Positions 53,685 through 63,900 of a stretch of DNA of 64,000 nucleotides are shown in pieces (the stretch's first letter is position 1; each line of letters starts with the position of its first letter). Position numbers and translations under genes: made by a program. The DNA lies in NCBI RefSeq assembly GCF_902167145.1, contig NC_050104.1:9694001-9758000 (forward strand). Reading direction: 5' to 3'. Source of the DNA: Zea mays (Eukaryota > Streptophyta > Magnoliopsida > Poales > Poaceae). The notes beneath the pieces were generated by a model. The model did not search any database. It was given only the letters and a program-made list of their open reading frames with translations, and was not told the origin of the DNA.

Positions 53685-54810
53685 TAGTAATATTACATAT
53701 ATACACATACATGTCATCCACTAGTAGAAAAGAGTTCTAAGCTGACGGTACACACAAATTTTCACTAGCAGTTTCAGTCACCGCGTGCCATTGAAAATAA
53801 ACAAGTGAAACCAGCTTAAGGAACCGCCAGTGAAAACCTATTTCCACAGGCGATTCTCTTAACACAACCGCTAGTGGAAATATAAAAGAACCGCCAGTGA
53901 AAAATATAATTTTCACTAGTGGTTTCTTCAGCCAACCGCTAGTGAAATTTGAGTTATAATTATGTCTTCTCCTCCCGACAAGAGCTGTAGGTCGTAGCCA
54001 ACTTCCATTGGAGGCAATTTTGGAGATTCAGATTTTATAAAATACAAGGGGAGGTTTTGATCTTCATTTTTTAGAAGAAGATTGCTAAGAAAGGTTGGTT
54101 TATGTTTCTCTTGTCAATTTTTGTTCATTCTAGCTCAATTTTAGCCACATTTTGGATCTAGGGTTTCACCATATGAGAGAGAAGAGTATAGCTAGGTTAT
54201 TTTCTCTATTTCCTCAAATGAGATTCTTAATACGGTTAGATTTTGTCTATCCTCTCTCCTTTTTAATGAATGGTGCATGTGTTGTATGGAGAGACAAGAA
54301 GATAAGTTTGGTAATTAAGGTTGTTTTTCTATGAAAGGTTGGTTTAATTATATTTCAATTGCCAATTATTTTTCATTTTTGCTCAATTTTAGCTACATTT
54401 TGGAACTAGTTTTTCATCATGTGTGTTAGATATAGGTTTGGGTATTAAGAATTGCTCTCTTGCTAATTTTTGTTCATTTTCCTCAATTTTAGCCACATTT
54501 TGGATATAGAGTTTCACCATGTGTTAGAGATAAAGTGGTTAGGTTGCCTAATCCAACCTCCTGTGACATTTGTTGTATAAATACCCATTCATACTTTCCG
54601 ACAGAAACTGTGTACCTCGCGCGCAGCCCAACTTCCAGTGGAGGGCCAGATTTCGCAACATACAAGGGTTGCTAAGAAAGGTTGGTCTATGTTTTTTTGC
54701 CATTTTTTGTTTATCCATGATATATTTAGTTGTTAGGAAATGTTTGTTTATGTTTCTCTTGCCAATTTGTTTTCTTGTATTGTTTTTATGTTAATTTTTT
54801 ACAGGTGATG

Positions 54811-56948
54811 ATGGAGAGACAGTCTTGGATGTATAACTTATCAAGGCTAAATCCATCATACATATTCGAGGTCCATAGGTTTATTGATGTCGCTACAAAC
54901 CATGCTTGGAGAACAAAGACAAAACACATATATTGTCCATGCATGGACTGCAAAAATGTTGTTGTATTTGACGACACAGAACAAATTATATCTCATCTGG
55001 TATGTCGAGGATTTGTGAAGGATTACATAATTTGGACAAAGCATGGAGAGGTTAGCTCTTCGCCTTATACAACTGGAAACTCTGAGAACATCGATGGCAG
55101 ATTTTAGTTCGTTCACAAGACACACCAACCTTTTCAACAGAGCGAACATGTAGTACCAATTATTACTGATCCTGGTTACGCTAGAGGAAATGAACGTGAT
55201 AGAACTCATGTTCTGCCAAATGTTATGGATGAGGAAGATGCAGAGTTGTTAGAGGCAATATTGCGTCGTTGTACAGATCCATCGATGTTCATCATGAAGG
55301 TACGGAGTCCCTGAAGAAGGCAGCAGAAGAGCCTTTGTACACGAGTCTAAGGGTTGTACCAAAGAGTTCACGACGCTTCGGTCTGTGCAAAAGTTGTTGA
55401 TGTTAAAAGCTAGATATGGTTTGTCTGATGCTGACTTCGATGCGTTCTTGAGTATTATAGCAGATATGCTTCCAAAGGAGAACAAAGTGCAAAAAAACTA
55501 ATCAATCTGCTCACTATGGGAGGGGAGAAGATCCATGCATGTAGAAATCATTGTATCCTTTATCGAGGTGATGATTATAAAGACTTGGAGAGCTGTCCAA
55601 ATTGCGGTGCAAGTAGGTACAAGACGGATAAAGATTATCGAGAGGAAGAGTTGAGAGTACCTAGAGGGGGGGGGGGGGGGTTGAATAGGTGATCCTGTAA
55701 AATTCAACAACTAATAGCCACAAATCTTGGTTATACAAATGTTAGTGTGACTAAGTAGTTGCGAAGCGAGTTCTTGTGACCAAGACAATCACAAAGACAT
55801 CAACACAAGAGACACACGATTTTATCCCGTGGTTGGGTCAAGTAACACTTGCCTACTTCCACGTTGTGGCGTCCCAATGGACGAGGGTTGCACTCAACCC
55901 CTTTAAAGTGATCCAATGATCAACTTGAATACCACGACTTTTCTTTGCTTATCTCTTTTTCCCGTTTGCGATGAATCTCCACAAGTTGAAGTCTCTCGCC
56001 CTTACAACAAAGATCACAATGAAAGCACGAAGTAAGGTTGGGAAGAACAACGCACACTAGAATTAAATCCACACCGCAAACACGCACACAAGTGAGAAGA
56101 TGAACGATTGCGTGAAAGTGAGGACTAGAAGTCTTGGAATGCTTAGAGTGTGCTTGGGTGACTCCTCCATGCGTCTAGGGGTCCCTTTTATAGCCCCAAG
56201 GCAGTTAGGAGCCGTTGGAGGCCAACAAGGAAGGTCAAAGTTTCCTTCTGTCGGGTGGTGCACCGAACACTGCAGCATGTCCGGTGCGAATCTCCTTCCT
56301 AATTTGACACAGATGACCGTTGCAGCGCCATGGCAGTTGGCGCAGCGGACACTGTCCGGTGCACACCGGACAGTCCGGTGCCCCCTGCCGACCGTTGGCG
56401 CGGGCCACGCGTCGCCCGCGGATTGCGCTGACGGCCATTGGCTCACCGGACAGTCCGGTGCACCACCGGACAGTCCGGTGAATTATAGTCGTACGCCGCC
56501 AAACATTTCCGAGAGTGGCCAGTTCGCCGGAAGCCAGCCTGGCGCACCAGACACTGTCCGGTGCACCACCGGACAGTCCGGTGTGCCGGACATAGCTTTG
56601 GTGATGTGGTACATTTCCATCATTGATCGATTGAGGTGTTTGCTCGCTAACCCTGAGGATGCCAAAATTATGAGTTGGCATGCTTCTGATGAGCACAAAA
56701 ATGATGGGAAGCTTCAACATCCAGCCGATGGGAAGTCGTGGCAAGATTTCAATGACAACCACCGAGACTTTGCCAATGAACCAAGAAATATTAGGTTCAC
56801 ACTGAGTACTGATGGAATGAATACATTTGATGAGATAAGCAGCAAGCATATCATATGGCCGGTGATCCTCACCATCTACAACCTTCCTCCATGGTTGATG
56901 CAGAAATGAAAGTATATTTTGTTAACCATCCTTATTTCTAAACCTACA
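54811..56948 (+). pseudogene. Fragmentary TNP2-type transposase pseudogene
   Basis: Starts MERQSWMYNLSRL at 54811, almost identical to the inner transposase start, and reads through the transposase-associated domain to a TAG at 55105-55107. Later pieces are out of frame: a 1-bp loss near 55301, a loss near 55340 and an 18-20 bp loss near 55490. An LTR fragment replaces the Lys-rich linker (about 55650-56590). After it, LVMWY and FTLSTDGMN match residues about 340-400 of the intact copy, then a stop ends the match. Not functional. Confidence 0.88.
55650..56592 (-). mobile_element. Truncated antisense LTR related to the gag-only retrotransposon LTR
   Basis: Read on the minus strand, it ends in CCTATTCAACCCCCC...CTCTAGGTACTCTCAA, matching the LTR end TAGGCGACTTTCA of 15046-16675. 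It also carries the same CACCGGACAGTCCGGTG palindromes (several between 56350 and 56585). A run of fifteen G lies near 55664-55680, where the young LTR has seven C. The first roughly 190 bp of the LTR are missing, and no interior or second LTR is present. Confidence 0.75.
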
Positions 56949-56950
56949 TG

Positions 56951-57850
56951 TGTAACCATAAATCAATGAAATCAAACAGTTTTATGCTCTTGTTCTTGTT
57001 TTTTTCGAATCTCTTGTTTACGTCAAAGACTGTAATCTAAACACGTTATCAACATACGTTGCCCTCTCTGCACTCTCTCGAAAAGAGAAGATGCAGAGGC
57101 AGCTAGATGCTTAGAGCCAAGAACAAGAAGAGCAATACAACAGAGTGGTTGAAATACACGATTTTCTTCACTGATGATAGAAACAGAAATTGGAGAACAT
57201 GAAAAATAACAAAGATGTTCAGACCTCTGCAACGCCACTGGCCTAATGACGAACATCAGCGCTTTGCATGGATGATCAACAAGTTAATCTTTGAGGGTGT
57301 TGATTATTATGCTGCACTGATCCTCTCGTCAAGCCCACTATACATTTGTTTCTGTTTCTGTCTTTGAGGGTCACCCGTAATCGGTCGTCTCTTCAGCAAA
57401 TTGACATCCGAAGGCTAATGTCTATTTGTTTATCTTTAACCAAGACGACCTTCATATTTGTTTTCTTATATAAGTGGACGACGGCATTATTACTGTTAGC
57501 TCCTTACCTTCGACGACGACGGACAAGCTCATCCTCCTCCTCCTTCGTCGCTTCAGAGCTTCGTCATGAGTGTGTTGCGAAGGATCTTGGTCGGCTCAAC
57601 TATTATTTTTCTTGGCATTTTTTAGGTGCATCACAATTCTTTAGGTCTACTAGTCTTGACGCAAACGCAAATACATGCATGCGTGATCTCCTCCCGGCCT
57701 GACATTTCTCTTTCTCGGCGAGTCGGATTCGCCAGTTTCTCCCCACGTCTACCGCATCTTATTGGGCTGTCGTGAGGCCCATTCTACGATGTAATCCACG
57801 CCGCTATTGATATGGGCCTTCTGATAAAAGGAGTTAATAGAGATGATTCC
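56951..57850 (+). mobile_element. Degenerate copia-type retrotransposon relic
   Basis: The frame around 57440-57700 contains LRHECVAKDLGRLNYYF, which closely resembles the copia reverse-transcriptase motif that follows the YVDD active site (EF-KDLG-LHYFLG). Upstream, a shifted frame reads TTFIFVFLYKWTTALLLL, where family members have a hydrophobic run before YVDD. The YVDD itself is mutated. Surrounding sequence (57000-57340) resembles an untranslated leader. No LTRs were found. Confidence 0.5.
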
Positions 57851-58159
57851 TTTGTGCAGTTGTGCTGGCAATAAAACTGTTTTTTTTTTTGTTTACTCAT
57901 AGACAAGCAATAGCAAAGAGGTTAACTCCATGGAAAAAGCTACCTTAAAACATGCAGCTTCAGCCATGAGAGCTCCCCACCACTACAACGCTTAACAATC
58001 AGCTTATTAAGAATGTTTACATACATCGAATTAAATTGGGTAAATTTATCATGTATGCGGAAACCTGTGCCGTCGATGAAGCAAATAAAGCGGTTTCCAT
58101 CGCTTGACCGGCGATTAGTCGTCAATCGTCAGTAGTAGCGGAATCTGCGCCGCTTCAGC
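57851..58159 (-). other. 3' flank of the ERF gene
   Basis: A T-run at 57879-57890 and AT-rich sequence, probably including the 3' untranslated region. A short minus-strand frame at 57940-58125 lacks motifs and is not called. Confidence 0.4.
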
Positions 58160-58945
58160 TCAGCAGTCCAGAGCGGGGAAGCTGAAGCTCCAGAGCGCAA
58201 TGCCGTCGCCGTCCTCCCAGCATCCGGCGGCGGCTGCTGCGTCGTCGTCCGCCGCAACCGATGGCGCCGGCGCGAAGAAGGCGCCGCAGGGGTCCATGAG
58301 CGCTGCGTAGTAGTAGTGGTCGTCGTCCATGCACTTGGGCGACTGGAAGAAGGCGTCGATGTCGGCGAGCGAGCCGTAGTCCACGCTGACGCCGCCGTCG
58401 CCGTCGCCGTCGCCGTAGCGGGCCAGCTCGCCGTCGCTGCTGGCGGTGGACCCCGCCTCCGGGGAGGAGACGTCGCTGTCGCTGGAGGGCGGGCTGCCGC
58501 TCAACGCCGGGGCGGTCTCGGCGTGGCCGCAGGCGCTGCCAATGCCATTACTCGGAGGAGCGCAGGGCGCGGCGCAGCAGGCACTGCCAATGCCGTTACT
58601 CTGAGGAGCGCAGCAGGCCGCGGCGGCGGCGGCCACGCGCTGGATGGCCTTGGGCGACATGGCGGCGGGGGGCAGCGGGTGGAGGCCGTCGGCGAGCGGG
58701 CGGCGGGGCGGGAAGTTGAGGTCCGGCGCGGCCGCCGAGCCCCTGAGGCAGAGCAGCGCGGCGTCGTAGGCGCGCGCCGCGGCCTCGGCGGTGGAGTGGG
58801 AGCCGAGCCAGATCCTCGTCTTCTGGCCCGGCGCCCGCACCTCCGACACCCAGGAGCCCCAGCTCCGCATCCGCACGCCCTTGTACGTCCTCTTATGAGC
58901 GCCGCCGTGCCTCGCCGCCGCCGTCGCCGTCGCCGTCTTCACCAT
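58160..58945 (-). CDS. AP2/ERF transcription factor, DREB A-5 / ERF group II type
   Basis: A single-exon frame of 261 residues. The ATG at 58945 ([15 protein letters not shown]) was chosen; the frame stays open upstream, but no in-frame ATG is seen there. One AP2 domain spans about 21-78 with [38 protein letters not shown] and a closing LNFP, which binds GCC-box or DRE-type DNA. The WVSEVR and [19 protein letters not shown] patterns fit the small group II/A-5 ERFs. The C-terminal half is low complexity with Ala, Asp and Gly runs, an acidic DIDAFFQSP and a final LWSFSFP. An imperfect internal duplication encodes [13 protein letters not shown] and [13 protein letters not shown] (about 148-175). 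High GC is usual for grass ERF genes. The target genes are unknown. Confidence 0.93.
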   Translation of the reverse strand: MVKTATATAAARHGGAHKRTYKGVRMRSWGSWVSEVRAPGQKTRIWLGSHSTAEAAARAYDAALLCLRGSAAAPDLNFPPRRPLADGLHPLPPAAMSPKAIQRVAAAAAACCAPQSNGIGSACCAAPCAPPSNGIGSACGHAETAPALSGSPPSSDSDVSSPEAGSTASSDGELARYGDGDGDGGVSVDYGSLADIDAFFQSPKCMDDDHYYYAALMDPCGAFFAPAPSVAADDDAAAAAGCWEDGDGIALWSFSFPALDC

Positions 58946-59188
58946 GGGCTGATGAGCTGTAGCTAGGTAGCTCGGTCGGTCGGTCGGTCTCCGGCTTCTT
59001 CCGATGCGTCGCTTGCTTTGCTTTGCTTGGTTCCCGTGGACACGATCGGCGTAGTCGGCGGCGACGGGGTTGTAGCGCAAGGTACGTTCTTCTTCTGTAT
59101 GTGTGTGTGTGTGTGTGGTACGTACCAGGCTGCACGGCGATCAGTGATGTTGCTGCTTGTGTGCCGGCCTGCGGAAACTGATGCCGCA

Positions 59189-59195
59189 TTTTATA
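59189..59195 (-). promoter_or_regulatory. TATA box of the ERF gene
   Basis: The minus strand reads CCTATAAAATGCGGC, about 245 bp upstream of the ATG at 58945. It would place transcription start near 59160 and give a 5' leader of about 215 nt with a CA microsatellite complement at 59099-59118. Confidence 0.6.
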
Positions 59196-59199
59196 GGAT

Positions 59200-60041
59200 G
59201 GCGTGACACAATATACTAACTGTGCTAGTGTCAATCTGAGCGTCTTGCGCATTAGTAGGGTTGTTTTTTTTGTACATTGTTTATTAGATTGTTTAGTGTG
59301 GTTGGACATTTGAATACCTTTCCCGTTCATATCAGAGCGTCGGACGGATGAGCGCATGAGCGTGGGTCAGCCAGCCGTACAGCTGCCAGTGATGGAGGGA
59401 GCCATTTTTCTAAAAAAAACGAACGAGGAAGCATCCTGCTGATGTCTGTGGGGATCTGGCGTGATGTTCAGCTGTACGACGACTTGCACGTACAGCTGCC
59501 ATTATTCGTACCGGCAAAACCCAACACGGCCGAGTGCGTCAACCTGTCAGTCTGTCTGTCACTTGGAAGTTGGAAACGGATCGATGCTCGTCTGTCACAA
59601 CAGGTGATCGATGTGGGTAATCGTCTGGTCGTTTTCCACAGCTGGAAGTGTGGACGGTTTTTAATCTAACCTGCCGACGATCGAGTTGACTGACTCTGTG
59701 CACGCTAGATCTTGACAGGCCTAACTAGCTCCGTGAAACGACGGCGGCCACGCACATGGCCGTGGCAACTTTTTTTTTTTTTGTTCTTTCTCCCACGGCG
59801 GCACGAGACCGACCGATCGACCGAGGCTGCTGCACTGTACTGCACTGCATGCGCCTGCATGATTATGAACAGGACAGCAGCGGTGGGAATTCACACTAGC
59901 TTGGCGGCGCGCGCACTCTACCGACGACTGCAGGTTTTTCTTCTTCTTCTTTGTATATACGTACCACTCTAACGTCAGAGATTACCACTCTAGCTAATTA
60001 AGCTAGTAACATGCGTGGGAGCCTAGCTAGTAGCTTTGTGT
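59200..60041. other. Upstream region of the ERF gene
   Basis: No coding sequence is supported. Homopolymer T runs occur at 59264-59271 and 59770-59781. The copia element starts at its far end, about 850 bp upstream of the ERF TATA box. Confidence 0.5.
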
Positions 60042-60760
60042 TGTTAGGATTTATGGGCTTGGCCCAATTAAGTTATTCAAATAAATCCCAGGAAAATCTC
60101 AAAAGCCCATATAAGTGGATGGCAAAGGGATAGGTGGAACCAATAGCACCATATTGCTAGCTCTTGTGGAGTAGAGCTAACTTAAATATGGAAGCCACAC
60201 TCACTCACCAAGTCATGGATGAGAGGAGAGAGTGTGGAGAGCCACGCGCGCGCGCGCTCGCTCGCCTCGCCTCGCCTGGCCGGGCCGGGGCGGGGCGGGG
60301 CGAAGGGCGCGGGCGCACGACATGCGCGTGAATGGTCCGCCGAAATCCGGCCCCTCGCCTTGCGGGGGCGCGGCTACCTTTTGCCGTTTGATTTTTTGGT
60401 TTCTTGGCTGTTACGCTTATCCTAACCGATCGCTACAAAATCTCAACTGATTGCGAGATTTTCGTGGGTGGATAAGCACGGGGGTCGCGGACTCGGCCCT
60501 ATAAAAGGAGCCCGGCAGCCAGCCTCCAAATCATCCCCAGATCCCAGTTCGCTTTCGCCTCTCTTCATAGCTGAGCCGCCTTTTAGTTCCCTTCGTCCCG
60601 ACCGCAGAGGTGCATCTGCGATCAGGAGAGCAGGTCTCCGGAACCCTTCGTCTTCTAGATCCTGCACCGGGAGAGGGCGAATAAGGTTTTTGGGAAGCGT
60701 CTTCACGCGACTGCTCGTGATCTTCTGACATCGTCGACCCAGCTGATCCTGGCGCGCGCC
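60042..60760 (+). repeat. 5' LTR of the copia element (3' boundary approximate)
   Basis: TGTTAG at the start is typical. The end could be TTCTGACA (60728) or GCCAACA (about 60760); no standard tRNA-Met primer site follows either, so the boundary is not fixed. A GC-rich part (60240-60380) contains CG-microsatellite and GGGGCGGGGCGGGGCG runs. Confidence 0.5.
60500..60508 (+). promoter_or_regulatory. TATA box of the copia LTR
   Basis: TATAAAAGG lies in the LTR about 415 bp upstream of the gag-pol ATG, a classic LTR promoter position. Confidence 0.65.
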
Positions 60761-60916
60761 AACAATCAGTAAGTCTAATCAGTACGCATCATCTGATTTG
60801 GCTTTTGTTTCAGTTCTTCTGATTTGGTCATGATTTATATTCGGAATTTAATTTGGAATTTGTCTAATTATTCAACAATCCAAAAACCTTATTGTAGACA
60901 ATTTCCTAGTTTTTCT

Positions 60917-63900
60917 ATGGCTGCTTTTGCCGACGCGCTGAAGCCAGAAAAGTTTAATGGTATGCACTTTAAGAGATGGCAAGTCAAGGCCACGCTCTGG
61001 CTTACTGCTATGAATGTCTTCCATGTTAGTAAAGGCAGACCTGAGGGTCCACTGACTCCTGAACAGGAGAAAGAGTACGACCATGCCAATACTATGTTCA
61101 CGGGAGCCGTTCTTAGCGCCCTTGTTGACCGTCTGGTTGATGCGAATATGCAGTACACAGACGGGAAACAGTTGTGGGATGCACTTACTACTAAGTATGG
61201 TGCATCAGATGCTGGCAGTGACCTGTATATCATGGAGAGCTTTCATGATTATAAGATGGTTGATAATCGCTCTATTGTAGAGCAAGCTCATGAAATACAG
61301 TGTATAGCCAAGGAGCTCGACCACCTTAAGATAGTCCTTCCTGACCGATTTGTGGCCGGATGCATTATTGCAAAGTTGCCTTCTACATGGAGGAACTTCG
61401 CCACAGCTCTGAAACATAAGAGACAGGAGATATCAGTTGAAAATCTGATAGCGTCTCTGGATGTTGAGGAGAAAGCTCGGGCTAAGGACACGGGATCTAA
61501 AGGAGGCGAGGGCCACTCCAGCGCCAACATGGTTCAGAAGAACCACAACAAGGGCAAAGGAAAGCCAAAATCTAACAAGCCCAACAAAACTACCAACTTC
61601 AAGAAGAAGAAGAACAAGGCTGAATTGACATGTTTCGCATGTGGCGAGGCGGGTCATTTTGCCAAGGATTGTCCCGATCGAGCGGATCGCCGTGGCAAAA
61701 AGGGCAATGTCAACACAGTGGTCGCTAGCAATGAGGAAGACAAAGGGTATGGTAATTTACCTTTCATCTTCTCAGTATTTCAATCACCTAGCTGGTGGCT
61801 TGATACTGGTGCTAATGTTCATGTGTGTTCTGACATCAACTTGTTCTCTTCTTATCAGGGCGCCCGGGATTCTTCCGTGCTAATGGGGAATGGGTCACAT
61901 GCTTCTGTTCATGGCACTGGCACGGTAGATCTGAAGTTTACTTCGGGAAAGATCGTGCAGCTGAAGAACGTGCATCATGTCCCTTCTATACACAAGAATC
62001 TCGTTAGCGGAACCCTTCTATGTAGAGATGGGTTCAAGGTAGTTTTAGAGTCCAATAAATTAGTTGTGTCCAAGTCTGGACAATTTATTGGTAAAGGCTA
62101 TGATTGCGGAGGCTTGTTCCGCTTTTCTTTGTTAGATTTCAATAATAAGTCTGTGAACCATATCTGTGCTAATGTTGATGATCTTGCGAGTATTTGGCAT
62201 TCTCGTTTGTGTCATATTAATTTTGGCTCTATGTCTCGGCTTGCAACCATGAGTTTAATTCCGAATATCACCATAGTCAAAGGTTCTAAGTGCCATAGTT
62301 GTGTGCAGTCGAAGCAACCTCGAAAGCCTCATAAGGCTGCTGAGGAGAGACACCTGGCACCACTAGAACTCATACATTCTGATCTTTGTGAGATGAATGG
62401 TGTGTTGACAAAAGGTGGTAAGAGATACTTCATGACATTGATTGATGATGCGTCTAGATTTTGCTATGTATACTTGCTAAAAACTAAAGATGAGGCTTTA
62501 GACTACTTTAAAATCTATAAGGCTGAAGTTGAAAACCAACTAGAGAGAAAGATCAAACGTCTTAGATCAGATCGTGGTGGCGAGTTCTTTCCCAAAGTCT
62601 TTGACGATTTCTGTGCAGAACATGGCATTATTCATGAGAGGACTCCTCCCTATTCACCCGAGTCAAACGGGATTGCTGAAAGGAAAAACCGTACGTTGAC
62701 TGACCTGGTGAATGCCATGTTAGACACTTGTGGTTTATCTAAGGCATGGTGGGGGGAGGCAGTCCTGACTTCATGTCATGTTCTGAATAGAATTCCTATG
62801 GGCAAAGAAGAGAAAACCCCTTATGAGAAGTGGGTTGGGAGAAAACCATCACTTTCATACTTGCGCACTTGGGGGTGCATGGCGAAAGTCAATGTACCAA
62901 TTAATAAAAAGCGCAAGCTTGGTCCAAGGACAGTGGATTGTGTCTTTCTTGGATATGCTTCGTGTAGCATAGCATATAGATTTTTAGTAGTTAAATCTGA
63001 AGTTCCTGATGTGTATGTTGATACTATTATGGAATCACGTGATGCTACTTTCTTTGAGCATATATTTCCAATGAAAGACATTCATAGCAATTCTAGATAC
63101 TCTTCTGAGATAATTCCTGAACATAATACACCTATTGAGAGTTTTGAACAGCCACATGAAATTGTCCTAGAGGAGGATGACAATGATGCTCCTAAAAGGA
63201 GCAAGAGACAAAGGGTTGAAAAATCCTTTGGTAATGATTTCATTGTGTACCTTGTGGACGATACTCCTACTACCATTGCAGAAGCATTTGCATCTCCAGA
63301 TGCAGATGATTGGAAAGAAGCAGTTCATAATGAGATGGACTCTATTCTTTCAAATGGTACGTGGGAAGTCACTGATCGACCCTATGGATGCAAACCCGTG
63401 GGTTGTAAGTGGGTGTTTAAAAAGAAGCTCAAGCCTGATGGTACAATTGAAAAGTACAAGGCTAGGCTTGTGGCTAAAGGCTATACTCAGAAAGAAGGAG
63501 AAGACTTCTTTGATACTTACTCACCTGTTGCTAGAATGACCACTATTCGAGTACTACTTTCTTTGGCTGCCTCGTATGGTCTCCTTGTTCATCAGATGGA
63601 TGTAAAGACAGCTTTTCTTAATGGAGAGCTGGACGAGGAAATCTATATGGAACAGCCTGATGGATTTGTAGTAAAGGGTCAAGAAAGCAAGGTGTGCAAG
63701 TTATTGAAATCTTTGTATGGTCTGAAGCAAGCACCAAAGCAGTGGCATGAGAAGTTTGACACTACTCTAACGTCTGCAGGCTTTGCCATTAATGAGGCAG
63801 ACAGGTGTGTATATTATCGCTGTGGTGGGGGCGAAGGAGTTATATTGTGCTTATATGTTGATGATATATTGATATTTGGCACAAACATTGATGTGATCAA

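Larger units (their letters stand above)
53719..56950 (+). mobile_element. Truncated, decayed relative of the inner CACTA
   Basis: Begins CACTAGTAGAAAAGAG like the inner element, followed by decayed AACCGCCAGTG subterminal motifs (53740-53950), leader sequence matching 8040-8640, and transposase sequence matching the first 450 codons of 9182-12688. Homology stops near 56950, before the transposase catalytic core is complete, so the right end is missing. It also has a second leader-like segment (54570-54680) that repeats part of the leader. Confidence 0.85.

Noticed and set aside
58946..59080. 45-residue N-terminal extension of the ERF protein
   Set aside because: The upstream open frame begins at a TTG codon and no in-frame ATG was seen; the family usually starts near the AP2 domain.
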